This document shows positions 43,929-54,390 of a stretch of 64,000 bases of DNA, piece by piece. The notes beneath the pieces are model-generated. The model had not been told where the DNA came from and did not search any database. It saw nothing but the letters and a program-made list of their open reading frames with translations. This DNA comes from Kribbella pratensis (GTDB lineage: Bacteria > Actinomycetota > Actinomycetes > Propionibacteriales > Kribbellaceae): the NCBI RefSeq assembly GCF_004365355.1, contig NZ_SODP01000002.1:553838-617837 (forward strand), in the 5' to 3' direction. Numbering within the stretch: the stretch's first letter is position 1; every line of letters starts with the position of its first letter. The translations under genes and the position numbers were made by a program.

Positions 43929-45319
43929 GTTCGGCGGAACTGACCGATGAGGCGATTGCGCGGATCGAGCGCGAGGACAAGGCGATCAACGCGATCTGCG
44001 TGCCGGACTTCGAGCGTGCGCGGGCCGCGGCGCGTGATGCCGACGAGGCGCGCGCCCGCGGCGAGGACCGCCCGCTGCTCGGTGTTCCGGTGACGGTCAA
44101 GGAGTCGTACAACGTGGCTGGGCTGCCCACGACCTGGGGTATGCCGCAACACCGGGACTATGTGCCGGCCGAGGACGCCGAACAGGTGTCGCGGCTCAAG
44201 GCGGCGGGCGCGGTCGTGCTGGGTAAAACCAACGTGCCATTGGGGCTGCAAGACATCCAGAGCTTCAACGAGCTCTACGGCACCACCAACAATCCGTGGG
44301 ATCACGAGCGTACGTCGGGAGGTTCGTCCGGCGGATCAGCGGCGGCCCTCGCGTCCGGCTTCGGCGCGCTGTCCATCGGCTCCGACCTTGCCGGTTCGCT
44401 GCGTACCCCGGCGCATTTCTGCGGCATCTATGCGCACAAGCCGACCCTCGGACTGGCGGCAACCCGCGGCATGGTCGCGCCGCCGGCACCGCCCTGGCCG
44501 ATCGACCTCGACCTCGCCGTCGTCGGTCCGATGGCGCGCTCTGCCCGCGACCTCACGCTCCTGCTCGACGTCATGGCCGGACCGGACCCGCTGACGCACG
44601 GCCTTGCGTACGACGTGAAGCTGCCGCCCGCACGTCACGAGCGGCTGAGCGACTTCCGGGTCCTGGTCGTCGACGAGCACCCGCTCATCCCGACCGGGTC
44701 CGCCGTACGGGCCGGCGTGAACCGGGTGGCCGACGCGCTTGCCAACGGCGGCGCCCGTGTCGAACGGCATACTCCGCTGCTACCCGATCTGACCGAAGGC
44801 GCCTTGATTTACATGCAGTTGCTGTTCTCGGGATCTGTCGCACGTTTTCCCGTCGACGCCTATGCGGAGCTGCGGACCCGCGCCGCCGCACTGAGCCCGG
44901 ACGACCAGAGTCTCGACGCGGCGCAGCTGCGCGCGATGGTGTTCAGCCACCGCGACTGGATCGAGACCAACAACCGCCGTGAGATCCACCGTCAGGGTTG
45001 GCGGGAGCTCTTCGCCGAGTTCGATGTCGTGGTGTGCCCGATCACGCCGACCCCCGCGTTCCCGCACGACCACAACCCCAACCCACTGGAACGCCGGATC
45101 GACATCGACGGCGTCGACCACCCGTACTTCAACCAACTCGTCTGGGCCGGCGTCCCCACCATGCCCGGCCTCCCCGCCACCGCCATCCCAACAGGCCCGT
45201 CCCCCGAGGGTCTGCCGGTCGGCGTGCAACTCATCGGCCCACTGTTCGAGGACCGCACCCCACTGAGACTCGCCGAACTACTCGAACCAAAGCTCGGCGG
45301 CTTCCAGCCACCGCGGTAG
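43868..45319 (+). CDS. Amidase signature family protein
   Basis: The protein has 483 residues. The Ser-cisSer-Lys triad is readable as Lys78 (V-T-V-K-E-S), Ser154 in G-G-S-S-G-G-S, and Ser177 in the modified motif D-L-A-G-S-L-R (usually D-x-G-G-S-I-R). It hydrolyses an amide bond in the cytosol; the substrate may be a short amide, an indole amide or an aminoacyl-tRNA-type amide, but no GatB/C genes are near. Its start lies inside the HTH remnant frame. It is followed by a 426-bp gene-free stretch. Confidence 0.88.
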   Translation: MEWIFRTAEELLAALRAGEVSSAELTDEAIARIEREDKAINAICVPDFERARAAARDADEARARGEDRPLLGVPVTVKESYNVAGLPTTWGMPQHRDYVPAEDAEQVSRLKAAGAVVLGKTNVPLGLQDIQSFNELYGTTNNPWDHERTSGGSSGGSAAALASGFGALSIGSDLAGSLRTPAHFCGIYAHKPTLGLAATRGMVAPPAPPWPIDLDLAVVGPMARSARDLTLLLDVMAGPDPLTHGLAYDVKLPPARHERLSDFRVLVVDEHPLIPTGSAVRAGVNRVADALANGGARVERHTPLLPDLTEGALIYMQLLFSGSVARFPVDAYAELRTRAAALSPDDQSLDAAQLRAMVFSHRDWIETNNRREIHRQGWRELFAEFDVVVCPITPTPAFPHDHNPNPLERRIDIDGVDHPYFNQLVWAGVPTMPGLPATAIPTGPSPEGLPVGVQLIGPLFEDRTPLRLAELLEPKLGGFQPPR

Positions 45320-45387
45320 GCCTGCGCGATCCCCTCAACAGCCGGACCGCCCCTTCGGCATCACCCCTGAGCAGGCCGACTCGAGTC

Positions 45388-45469
45388 GAGTCGTGGCGAT
45401 TGGTCCGCCTCCCCAAGCGCGAGTCGTGACGATTGGCTGCATTTCACCAGCCAGTCCTCACGACTCGCG
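45388..45469. repeat. Inverted and direct repeat element downstream of the amidase gene
   Basis: Arms at 45418-45438 and 45449-45469 pair over 21 bp with two mismatches and a 10-base loop. A third, degenerate direct copy of the left arm (GAGTCGTGGCGATTGGTC) lies at 45388-45405. The place would suit a terminator, but there is no T-run. The extra copy argues for a repeat family. Confidence 0.8.
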
Positions 45470-45690
45470 GCACGCCCAGGGAACCACCTTCACCGCGAGC
45501 GGCAGCTCGCATCGGCCGGCGACAGCCGGCAAGTCCGGCGTTGGCCGCTAGACCCGGGGGGTGGCCGGAAAGGGTGTACGGCGCTGAGCCGGGAGCTGGC
45601 GGGGCGTGGAGCGGGTGCGCTGAGGAGCGAAGCGACGAAGAAAGCGCCTGTGGAGCACGCGGGGAAACACCCAAGAGAGACACGTTCGGC
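45470..45690. other. Gene-free region before the TetR operator
   Basis: No credible gene is visible in the stretch between the repeat element and the TetR promoter. A purine-rich stretch at 45622-45646 would translate as E-E-R-S-D-E-E-S, a string I recall from spurious proteins of other high-GC genomes, so it may be a dispersed repeat. The rest is GC-rich without recognisable structure. Confidence 0.4.
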
Positions 45691-45719
45691 TTGACTACAC
45701 GATCGTGTAGTAGTTTGCT
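45691..45719 (+). promoter_or_regulatory. TetR operator inside a candidate promoter
   Basis: CTACACGATCGTGTAG at 45695-45710 is a perfect 16-bp palindrome. TTGACT at 45691-45696 could be a -35 element, with a weak -10 at about 45714-45719. A bound TetR dimer would cover the spacer, giving autorepression of the tetR-ABC operon. Confidence 0.75.
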
Positions 45720-45745
45720 TTTGTGTGTAGGGAGAGGAGTGGGCT

Positions 45746-46348
45746 GTGGATCGGGCGGCGGAGGATCTGACGGCGCGGGCTCGGATTCGGGATGCGGCGA
45801 TCACGTTGTTCGGGGAGCGAGGGATCGAAGGCGCCTCGATCCGGGATATCGCCGCGGAGGCGGGGGTGTCGTCCGGGCTCGTCAGGCATCACTTCGGGTC
45901 GAAGGAAGCGTTGCGGGACGCCTGTGACCGGTACGCGAAAGAGCGCATGATCCAGATCGGCGCGGAGCTCACGCAGGACGGTGACCTGACCGGGCTGGAT
46001 CCGCTCGCGCTGCATCCGATCGCGTTTCCGCTGCAGTTGTACCTCGTTCGCTCGATGATGGACGGCTCCGAGACCGCGACCGCGCTGTTCCTCGAAGGGG
46101 TCGACGCGGTCGAGGCCTGGGCCGCCGGGTACGGCATCACCCCGAAGGATCCCCGCGGGTACGCCGCCGCGCTGGCTGCGATCAAGCTCAGCGTCCTCAT
46201 CCTGCGCGATCAGGTCTCGAAGGCGCTCGGCGAGGACATCACCACCCCGGCGGGCTACAACCGGATCGGTCAGGCCCTGATGGAGGTCTTCACGATCCCG
46301 CTACTCACTCCGGAACAAGTCGAGAAGATTCGGAAACAGGAGAAGTGA
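45746..46348 (+). CDS. TetR family transcriptional regulator
   Basis: The protein has 200 residues from GTG 45746. The helix-turn-helix lies at about 13-55 (A-S-I-R-D-I-A-A-E-A-G-V-S-S-G-L-V-R-H-H-F). The C-terminal ligand domain is unassigned. It is followed after two bases by the ABC ATPase and sits downstream of a palindromic operator, so it likely represses itself and the exporter. Confidence 0.93.
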   Translation: MDRAAEDLTARARIRDAAITLFGERGIEGASIRDIAAEAGVSSGLVRHHFGSKEALRDACDRYAKERMIQIGAELTQDGDLTGLDPLALHPIAFPLQLYLVRSMMDGSETATALFLEGVDAVEAWAAGYGITPKDPRGYAAALAAIKLSVLILRDQVSKALGEDITTPAGYNRIGQALMEVFTIPLLTPEQVEKIRKQEK

Positions 46349-46350
46349 TC

Positions 46351-47235
46351 ATGCCGGCTGCGATCAGCACGGAAGGTCTGGTCAAGTCGTTCGGGCAGAC
46401 CTTTGCCCTGGACGGTCTCGACCTCACGGTGCGAACCGGTGAGGTGCATGGGTTCCTCGGCCCGAACGGCGCGGGGAAGACAACCACCATTCGCATCCTG
46501 CTGGGCATGACCCGCGCGGACGAGGGGACCGCGCGGGTCCTCGACGGCGACCCTTGGTCGGACGCGACCGACTTGCATCGCCGCCTGGCCTACGTTCCCG
46601 GTGACGTGACGCTCTGGCCGAACCTGTCAGGTGGCGAGGCGATCGACCTGCTCGGTCGCATGCGCGGCGGCATCGACAAGAAGCGCAAGGCCGAGTTGCT
46701 CGAGCGCTTCGACCTCGACCCGCGGAAGAAGGCCCGCGCGTACTCCAAGGGCAACCGCCAGAAGGTCGCGCTGGTCGCCGCATTAGCGTCCGACGTCGAG
46801 CTTCTGCTGCTCGACGAGCCGACGAGCGGCCTGGATCCGTTGATGGAGGAAGTGTTCCGCGAAGTCGTGAAGGAGACCGGTCGGACGGTGCTGCTGTCCA
46901 GCCACATCCTGTCCGAGGTCGAGGCGCTCTGCGATCGGGTCACGATCATCCGGGCCGGCCGCGCGGTCGAGAGCGGCACCCTGTCCGAGCTGCGACACCT
47001 GACGCGTACGTCGATCCAGGCCGAGCTGGTCGGACCGATGAACGGCTTGGCCCAGCTGGCCGGCGTACATGACCTCAAGGAGACCGAGGGACGCGTCCAG
47101 TTCGACGTCGACACGGACGAGATCAACACGGTACTGCGACGTTTGACGGAGATCGGCGTACGGAGTCTCGTGAGCCAGCCGCCCTCGCTGGAGGAGCTGT
47201 TCCTGCGGCTGTACGAACCCGAGGCCGTGCAATGA
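46351..47235 (+). CDS. ABC exporter ATPase subunit
   Basis: The protein has 294 residues from ATG 46351, placed eight bases after AGGAG. Walker A is G-P-N-G-A-G-K-T-T near residue 37, the signature region reads Y-S-K-G-N-R-Q-K-V in place of L-S-G-G-Q, and Walker B is L-L-L-L-D-E-P-T-S-G-L-D. This is the drug-exporter subclass (DrrA-like). The stop overlaps the permease start in ATGA. Confidence 0.93.
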   Translation: MPAAISTEGLVKSFGQTFALDGLDLTVRTGEVHGFLGPNGAGKTTTIRILLGMTRADEGTARVLDGDPWSDATDLHRRLAYVPGDVTLWPNLSGGEAIDLLGRMRGGIDKKRKAELLERFDLDPRKKARAYSKGNRQKVALVAALASDVELLLLDEPTSGLDPLMEEVFREVVKETGRTVLLSSHILSEVEALCDRVTIIRAGRAVESGTLSELRHLTRTSIQAELVGPMNGLAQLAGVHDLKETEGRVQFDVDTDEINTVLRRLTEIGVRSLVSQPPSLEELFLRLYEPEAVQ

Positions 47236-48818
47236 AAAGCCTGGCGGGCACCGGCGGGCTGATCCGGCTGATCCTGCGCCGCGACCGGATCATCCTGCCG
47301 TTGTGGATCGTGCTGCTCGTGGCGATCTCGGTCAGCTACGTGAAGGAGTACGGCGATCTGTTCCCGACGCCGGACTCCCGCATCAAGTACGCGAGCAACG
47401 CCGGCTTCATCACCTTGTACGGCGAACTGTCCGGGCCCAGCCTCGGCGAATTCGTCACCTGGCGCCTCGGATTCGTCCCGGTGATGGTCGGACTGATCAG
47501 CCTGCTCACGGTGATCCGGCACACCCGGGTCGAGGAGGAGACCGGTCGTCGTGAGTTGCTCGGGGCAACCGTCATCGGACGGCACGCACAACTGGCGGCG
47601 GCGCTGATCACAGTCTTCGGCGCAAACCTTACCCTCGGCGTGCTACTTGCCTTGGGCATGCACAGTCAGGACCTGCCACTGGCAGGATCAGTTGCCATCG
47701 GCATCGTTTACGCCGGCACCGGTTGGTTCTTCGCGGCCGTTGGTGCCGTGGCTGCGCAGTTGACGGCCAGTGCTGGTACGGCGCGTGGCATCGCGATCGG
47801 CGTGCTCGGCGGCGCCTACGTACTGCGGGCAGCCGGCGACACCAGCGCGCACACGGACGGGCCGCTCGCCTGGTTGTCGTACCTGTCGCCGATCGCCTGG
47901 GCACAGCGGATCCACCCGTACGCCGAGAACCGTTGGTGGTTGGGAGCACTGATGCTCGTGGCAACCATCGCACTCACAACGACAGCCGTCGTTCTCGCCA
48001 CCAGACGGGACATCGGCGCCGGACTGTTGCCGGACAAGCTCGGCCCCGCAGACGGCACCCTCGGCTCCCCACTCGCGCTCGCCTGGCGACTGCACCGCGG
48101 TCTCCTCGCGGCCTGGACGGTCGGGTTCGCCTTGCTGGGCTTGTTGTTCGGCGGTGTCGCCAAGGGTGTCGGCGACATGATGAAGGACGATCCGACCATC
48201 CAGGAGATGTTCCAGCGGATGGGCGGCTCGGCCGGATTGATCGACTCGTTCCTGGCTGGAGTGATGACGCTGGTCGGGTTGATCGCGTCGGCGTACGCCG
48301 TGCAGGCAACGCTGCGACTGCGCGTCGAGGAGAGCAGCGGACGGGCCGAGCCCGTGCTGGCGACCGCGACGAGTCGCTGGCAGTGGGCCGCGAGTCATCT
48401 CGTCTTCAGCCTGCTCGGGCCGGCGGTCGCGTTGCTGGCGGCAGGTGTGGCCGAAGGCCTTGCGTACGGCGTCGCGATCGGCGACGTCGGCGGGCAACTC
48501 CCGCGACTGATCGGCGCGGCGCTCGCACAACTCCCCGCCGTGTGGGTGCTGGCCGCGATTGCCATCGCGATCTTCGGGTTCTTCCCGCAGGCGTCGATGA
48601 TCTCGTGGGCCGGACCAGCTGTCTGCATTCTGATCGGCCTCGTGAGCGCGGGTGTCGCCACAGCCGGCTGGATCCGCAACATCTCGCCGTTCACCCACCT
48701 CCCGTCGCTACCGGGTGGAACTGTGTCCGCAGGTCCACTGATCACTCTGCTCGCGATCGCTGTCGTCGTGGGCTTCGCGGGTCTGGTCGGACTGCGTCGG
48801 CGCGATCTTCCGGCCTGA
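47232..48818 (+). CDS. ABC exporter permease subunit (two-repeat type)
   Basis: The protein has 528 residues and about twelve membrane helices arranged as two similar halves (both contain R-V-E-E-x-[ST]-G-R), as in actinomycete polyketide/antibiotic-type exporters. With the ATPase and TetR gene it forms a drug-inducible export unit. The substrate is unknown. Confidence 0.9.
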   Translation: MKSLAGTGGLIRLILRRDRIILPLWIVLLVAISVSYVKEYGDLFPTPDSRIKYASNAGFITLYGELSGPSLGEFVTWRLGFVPVMVGLISLLTVIRHTRVEEETGRRELLGATVIGRHAQLAAALITVFGANLTLGVLLALGMHSQDLPLAGSVAIGIVYAGTGWFFAAVGAVAAQLTASAGTARGIAIGVLGGAYVLRAAGDTSAHTDGPLAWLSYLSPIAWAQRIHPYAENRWWLGALMLVATIALTTTAVVLATRRDIGAGLLPDKLGPADGTLGSPLALAWRLHRGLLAAWTVGFALLGLLFGGVAKGVGDMMKDDPTIQEMFQRMGGSAGLIDSFLAGVMTLVGLIASAYAVQATLRLRVEESSGRAEPVLATATSRWQWAASHLVFSLLGPAVALLAAGVAEGLAYGVAIGDVGGQLPRLIGAALAQLPAVWVLAAIAIAIFGFFPQASMISWAGPAVCILIGLVSAGVATAGWIRNISPFTHLPSLPGGTVSAGPLITLLAIAVVVGFAGLVGLRRRDLPA

Positions 48819-48848
48819 CCGCGTCGAGAACCGGGTAGCGGCTCCGAC

Positions 48849-49631
48849 GTGGCCAGTATGAGAGAACACGAACGAGCAGTTCACGACAGCACGGCACTCC
48901 CGCCGGTGGTGGATCGGGCAACGTTCGACGCGGACCTCGACCAGTTGCGCGCCAGGGAGAAGGCCCACACGCGAGAAGCAGACGCGATTGCAGCCCAACG
49001 ACGCAGGCTCCCGATGGTCGAGGTCGACGCGACCATCACGGTGACCGGACCGAACGGTCCGGTCACCCTGCTCGAAGCATTCGAAGGCCGCAAGCAACTC
49101 CTCGCCTACTACTTCATGTGGCACACAGGCCATCCGGCTGAAGAACAGTGCCAAGGCTGCACCTGGTGCACAGGACAAGTGCAGGAGATCTCGTACCTGC
49201 ACTCGCGCGACATCACGTTCGCCGTCTTCGCCCAAGGCCCGTACGCCGAGAGCCGTGCGTACCGCGACTTCATGGCCTGGACGATGCCGTGGTACTCCGC
49301 TGTCGGCTCGCTGGAGCGGCTGCTGGTCGGGCGGAACATCGGGCAGATGTACCTGATCTCGTACGTGCGCCAGGGCGACCGCGTCTTCGAGACGTACTGG
49401 ACGACCATGCGCGGCGTCGAGGTGATGGACAACAACTACGCGCTGATGGACCTGACGGTGTACGGACGCCAGGAGCCGTTCGAGGACTCGCCGGACGGCT
49501 GGCCCAAACAGTGGGCAACCGAGAACCCGGTGCTGCCGAAGACCATCGACGGACGGCCGATCTCGCAGTGGTCGCGGATCGCGAGCGGGCGCTCCGACGA
49601 GCTCACTTCCGGGCGTTCCTCGACCAACTGA
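48849..49631 (+). CDS. DUF899 family thioredoxin-like protein
   Basis: The protein has 260 residues from GTG 48849; ATG 48858 is an alternative. It matches DUF899: L-P-M-V-E-V at about 55, L-L-A-Y-Y-F-M-W-H, then C-x-G-C-T-W-C and a Y-W-T-T segment. The fold is thioredoxin-like, but the cysteines lie in a family-specific C-Q-G-C-T-W-C cluster rather than a plain CxxC. Function is not established. The 3' end overlaps the convergent DUF1206 gene by 29 bp. Confidence 0.88.
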   Translation: MASMREHERAVHDSTALPPVVDRATFDADLDQLRAREKAHTREADAIAAQRRRLPMVEVDATITVTGPNGPVTLLEAFEGRKQLLAYYFMWHTGHPAEEQCQGCTWCTGQVQEISYLHSRDITFAVFAQGPYAESRAYRDFMAWTMPWYSAVGSLERLLVGRNIGQMYLISYVRQGDRVFETYWTTMRGVEVMDNNYALMDLTVYGRQEPFEDSPDGWPKQWATENPVLPKTIDGRPISQWSRIASGRSDELTSGRSSTN

Positions 49632-50370
49632 ACGCGTAGAACCCGAACGCGGCGATACCGATCGCGAGCACCGTCAGCAGCACGGATCCGAACGGCTGGT
49701 CCTTGATCGTGTGCAGCGCCGTGTCGAGACCACCGGCCTTCTTCGGGTCGTAGCTGATCGCGGCCCAGCCGAACAGTATGCCGACGACCACGAACGCGAC
49801 GCCCTTCGCGGCGTACCCGATGCGGCCGAGCAGGATGGTCACCTCGGAGACCCCGCCGACCAGGTCCTCCATGAACTTCTTCGTGATCGCCTTGTAGATC
49901 TGGTAGCAGCCGATCCCGATGATCGCGACGCCGACCGCGACGATCAGGAACCGCCCCGCACCGTGAGCCATGATCCGGGCGGAAAGCGTCTGCTGTCCGC
50001 CGGTGCTCGACCCGCCAGAACCGACGGCGACCTTCACCGCACTGATGCCCAGCACCAGGTAGACGATCGCCCGCCCCACGGACGAGACCTTCTTCTGGGT
50101 GTCGAGATGACCCCAGACGAGCTCGAGCACCCGCCACACGACCAGCGCGAACATGCCGATGGCGACGACCCACAGCAGGACTCCACCGAGCGGCTGTGCG
50201 GCCAGTTCCTGCAGCGCGCCTTGTTGCGAGGCCTCCTTGGAGGACTTGCCCCACGCGAGTTGCAGTGCGATCCATGCGATCAGGATGTGTACGACGCCGT
50301 ACGCGATCAGACCGACGGTGATCCCGACGTCGTACGTCCGGCTGTATCTGACTTCCTGGGCGGTGCTCAT
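49603..50370 (-). CDS. DUF1206 family membrane protein
   Basis: The protein has 255 residues from ATG 50370, preceded by GGGAGGGG. Six helices form three repeats of a two-helix unit, each starting with a pattern like R-x-G-x-x-A-x-G-V/I-V (residues about 17, 100, 190), as in DUF1206. Function is unknown. It is the right-hand gene of the island, 28 bp from spoIIM-like. Confidence 0.88.
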   Translation of the reverse strand: MSTAQEVRYSRTYDVGITVGLIAYGVVHILIAWIALQLAWGKSSKEASQQGALQELAAQPLGGVLLWVVAIGMFALVVWRVLELVWGHLDTQKKVSSVGRAIVYLVLGISAVKVAVGSGGSSTGGQQTLSARIMAHGAGRFLIVAVGVAIIGIGCYQIYKAITKKFMEDLVGGVSEVTILLGRIGYAAKGVAFVVVGILFGWAAISYDPKKAGGLDTALHTIKDQPFGSVLLTVLAIGIAAFGFYAFSWSRNARK

Positions 50371-50398
50371 ACCCCTCCCGGTGCCCTGCGCGAAACGA

Positions 50399-51394
50399 TC
50401 AGGCGGAGACAGGTGCGCTGGCTTCCCGGTCTGCTTCGTCGATATCGCCGTACTCACCGTGACGATAGGCGCGACGACCAAGGGTCCAGACGTAGGTGAA
50501 GAAGGCCAACTCGGCGAGGATGCCGATCGTCACGCGGACCGGGGCCGGCAGGAACGGTGTCACGAAGCCCTCGATCAGACCGGTGACGAGGAGTACTGCG
50601 GCCAGACCGATCGCCATACCGATCGTCGCGCGTCCTGTCTGGGCAACCGCCTGCATTCGAGTGCGGGGGCCGGGAGCGACCCAGGACCAGCCGAGACGCA
50701 GTCCGGCCGCCGTCGCGACGAACACCGCGGTCAACTCGAGCAGACCGTGCGGTGCGATCAGGCTGAAGAACAGGCCGCCCTCGTCGTGGCCGATCATCAG
50801 ACCGGCGCTCAGACCGAGGTTGATCGCGTTGTCCCACAGGATGAGGACGGACGGGACCAGGAGGATGCCCAGGGCGAGTGCGGCGGCACTAAGAGTCGCG
50901 TTGTTGATCCAGACACGGAGAGCGAAGTCCTGCGCCGGGTTGTCCGAGTAGTACGACTGGAAATCGTGCTCGACGAACTGCTTGATCTGGTCCGGCGTGC
51001 CGATGGAGTCGATCACCTCTGGGTGGGCCAGCACTCGCCAGGCGGTCCAGGCCGCCACCAGGTAGAACAGCAGACCGATGGTGAGCCACCAGCGTCTGGA
51101 GGCGTACAGCGCGGCCGGGAAGCTCACCAGAAAGTACTTCGAGATGTCCCGCCAGACAGGAGCCTGCGCACCGGTCACCGCACCGCGGGCGTCGGCAATG
51201 AGGCCGGACAGGCGACCGATCGACACCGGATCCGCGCCGGCGGCCCGGAGCGCGGCCAGGTGGGTGCCGACGCGCTGGTAGAGAATGACCAGCTCCTCGG
51301 CCTCCGCACCGGACAGGCGGCGCTGGCGACGGGTCAGGTGGGCCAGGCGGTCCCACTGCGGCTGGTGCACCGATACGAACGCTTCGACGTCCAC
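50399..51394 (-). CDS. Stage II sporulation protein M family membrane protein
   Basis: The protein has 331 residues from GTG 51394. It has an N-terminal helical cytoplasmic part (1-95) and about five membrane helices. The segment P-H-G-L-L-E-L is the SpoIIM-family signature. In Mycobacterium the SpoIIM-like gene lies beside moxR2, DUF58 and RDD genes. Here it is divergent from the RDD gene but distant from MoxR. No sporulation role should be assumed. Confidence 0.92.
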   Translation of the reverse strand: MDVEAFVSVHQPQWDRLAHLTRRQRRLSGAEAEELVILYQRVGTHLAALRAAGADPVSIGRLSGLIADARGAVTGAQAPVWRDISKYFLVSFPAALYASRRWWLTIGLLFYLVAAWTAWRVLAHPEVIDSIGTPDQIKQFVEHDFQSYYSDNPAQDFALRVWINNATLSAAALALGILLVPSVLILWDNAINLGLSAGLMIGHDEGGLFFSLIAPHGLLELTAVFVATAAGLRLGWSWVAPGPRTRMQAVAQTGRATIGMAIGLAAVLLVTGLIEGFVTPFLPAPVRVTIGILAELAFFTYVWTLGRRAYRHGEYGDIDEADREASAPVSA

Positions 51395-51467
51395 AGCTAC
51401 CCCCTTCCTCCACCCGACTGCTGGCAGACTAGCCGGACGCAGTGTCTAGGCAGGAGGGGGCGACGAC

Positions 51468-52430
51468 GTGTCTCAGCTGGTCACCGGCGAAGCGGTCGTC
51501 CTCCAGGTGCGGATCGCCAGGATGCCGACGCGGGCGCTGGCGTGTGCGATCGACGTGGCGCTGCAGGGCGTCGTCCTGGTGGTGCTTGTCTCGTTGCTGG
51601 CCGGGTTCCTGCTCGGGAGCGAGTCCAGCGAGGCTCTGGCGGTCGCGCTGATCTTCATCGTCGTACTGCTCGTGGCGGTCGGCTATCGGGTCCTGATGGA
51701 GACGCTGACCCGCGGGCGGACCATCGGCAAGATGGTGCTCGGACTGAAGGTGGTCCGTGACGACGGCAGCTCGATCCGGTTCCGCCACGCACTGGTGCGG
51801 ACGCTGATGTGGTTCTTCGTCGACTTCGCGCCGTGGTTCGCGGCCTGTCCGGGGATCGTGTCGAGTCTGATGAACAAGCAGGGCAAGCGGATCGGTGACA
51901 TGGTCGCCGGTACGGTCGTCATCCGCGAACGCCACCAGCCGATGGCGTCACCGCCGCTGTTCGTCCCCGGCCACCTGGTCCAGTGGGCGCAGTCGCTGGA
52001 GCTCTCGCGCCTGTCCGACGACCTGGCCAACTCGGCCCGCGACTACCTCGCCCGCTACACGGATCTCCTGCCCGGCGCACAGATCGCGCTCGGCGACGCA
52101 CTGGCCGCCCGCATGGCCGCCGTAACGGCTCCGGCTCCACCAGTCCCGATCATCGCCCCCGCGTACCTCTCCGCGGTCCTGGCCGAACGCCGCCGCCGCG
52201 AGCTCATCCGCCTCTCCACCCACCGCCCGGCGCAGACCGGCCCGTTCACGAACCCGTCGTACGCCGTCCCCGCCGGCCCCTTCGCCCCACCCAGCCCGTA
52301 CGGCGCACAGCCACCCATGCCCGCACCGACTCCCTTCATCCCGCCCCCGCCGCCTCCTGGCCCCCGCCCGGTCACCGTGAACGCCCAAGGCTGGGCCACT
52401 CCGGGCAGCAACGAAGCCGGGTGGTCCTGA
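51468..52430 (+). CDS. RDD family membrane protein
   Basis: The protein has 320 residues from GTG 51468. The RDD domain (about 18-155) has A-R-M-P-T-R-A-L-A-C-A-I-D and G-R-T-I-G-K-M motifs and about three helices. The C-terminal 100 residues are Pro-rich and lie in the cytoplasm. RDD proteins accompany SpoIIM-like genes across actinomycetes. The 73-bp gap to the divergent spoIIM-like gene should hold both promoters. Confidence 0.92.
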   Translation: MSQLVTGEAVVLQVRIARMPTRALACAIDVALQGVVLVVLVSLLAGFLLGSESSEALAVALIFIVVLLVAVGYRVLMETLTRGRTIGKMVLGLKVVRDDGSSIRFRHALVRTLMWFFVDFAPWFAACPGIVSSLMNKQGKRIGDMVAGTVVIRERHQPMASPPLFVPGHLVQWAQSLELSRLSDDLANSARDYLARYTDLLPGAQIALGDALAARMAAVTAPAPPVPIIAPAYLSAVLAERRRRELIRLSTHRPAQTGPFTNPSYAVPAGPFAPPSPYGAQPPMPAPTPFIPPPPPPGPRPVTVNAQGWATPGSNEAGWS

Positions 52431-52439
52431 CACAAAGCG

Positions 52440-52471
52440 AAGCGCCCCACAGGAAGACCTGTGGGGCGCTT
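52440..52471. terminator. Bidirectional hairpin between the RDD gene and sahH
   Basis: A perfect 14-bp stem (arms 52440-52453 and 52458-52471) closes a four-base AAGA loop, between convergent stops at 52430 and 52485. There is no long T-run, only AA/TT at the stem base. Confidence 0.85.
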
Positions 52472-52484
52472 GCCGTGGGGGGAA

Positions 52485-53921
<1,437 letters not shown>

Positions 53922-54030
53922 GCCGCTCCCCTGAAGACTGTGATTGGTACTCGCATGAGCCTAGAGGGGCGAGCCACGCGGTTTGATCGCTCCGGGCGCG
54001 ATTTTGACACCGAAATGTCAAGATTGAGAT

Positions 54031-54390
54031 ATGCGCATCACCGAGGCCGCTCGCCAGCTGGGTACCACTCCACGCATGCTGCGCTACCGGGAGGCGCTCG
54101 GGTTGCTCCCGCGATCCCGGTCCGAGCACACCGCCCAGCGCCAGTACGACGACCGCGACCTGGCCGCCGTCCAGCTCGCACTCGACCTCGAACGCCGGTA
54201 CGACGTGACGCCGGCCGCGCTCGCGTTCGCGCTCCGGGCGCTCGCCGAGCCTTCCGTGGCCGCCGACATCCGCAACCTCGGCTACCGCACCGGCCGCCTC
54301 ACCGCACCCCCGACCCAGGCCCAGATCGACCGCGACCGCGCGCTGCGCTGGCTAGGCCGCTCCGGCGTCCTCCCACCCCGTCCCCGCTGA
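54031..54390 (+). CDS. Small MerR-type helix-turn-helix regulator
   Basis: The protein has 119 residues. The N-terminal winged helix (M-R-I-T-E-A-A-R-Q-L-G-T-T-P-R-M-L-R-Y) is of MerR type. The effector domain is short, and no metal-binding cysteine is seen. It is divergent from sahH with 109 bp between starts. Its last codons and stop lie in a long inverted repeat shared with the convergent cation efflux gene. Confidence 0.85.
   Translation: MRITEAARQLGTTPRMLRYREALGLLPRSRSEHTAQRQYDDRDLAAVQLALDLERRYDVTPAALAFALRALAEPSVAADIRNLGYRTGRLTAPPTQAQIDRDRALRWLGRSGVLPPRPR

Noticed and set aside
53922..54030. SAH or SAM riboswitch upstream of sahH
   Set aside because: The 109-bp gap shows no conserved pseudoknot or known aptamer core; it is a plain divergent gap.
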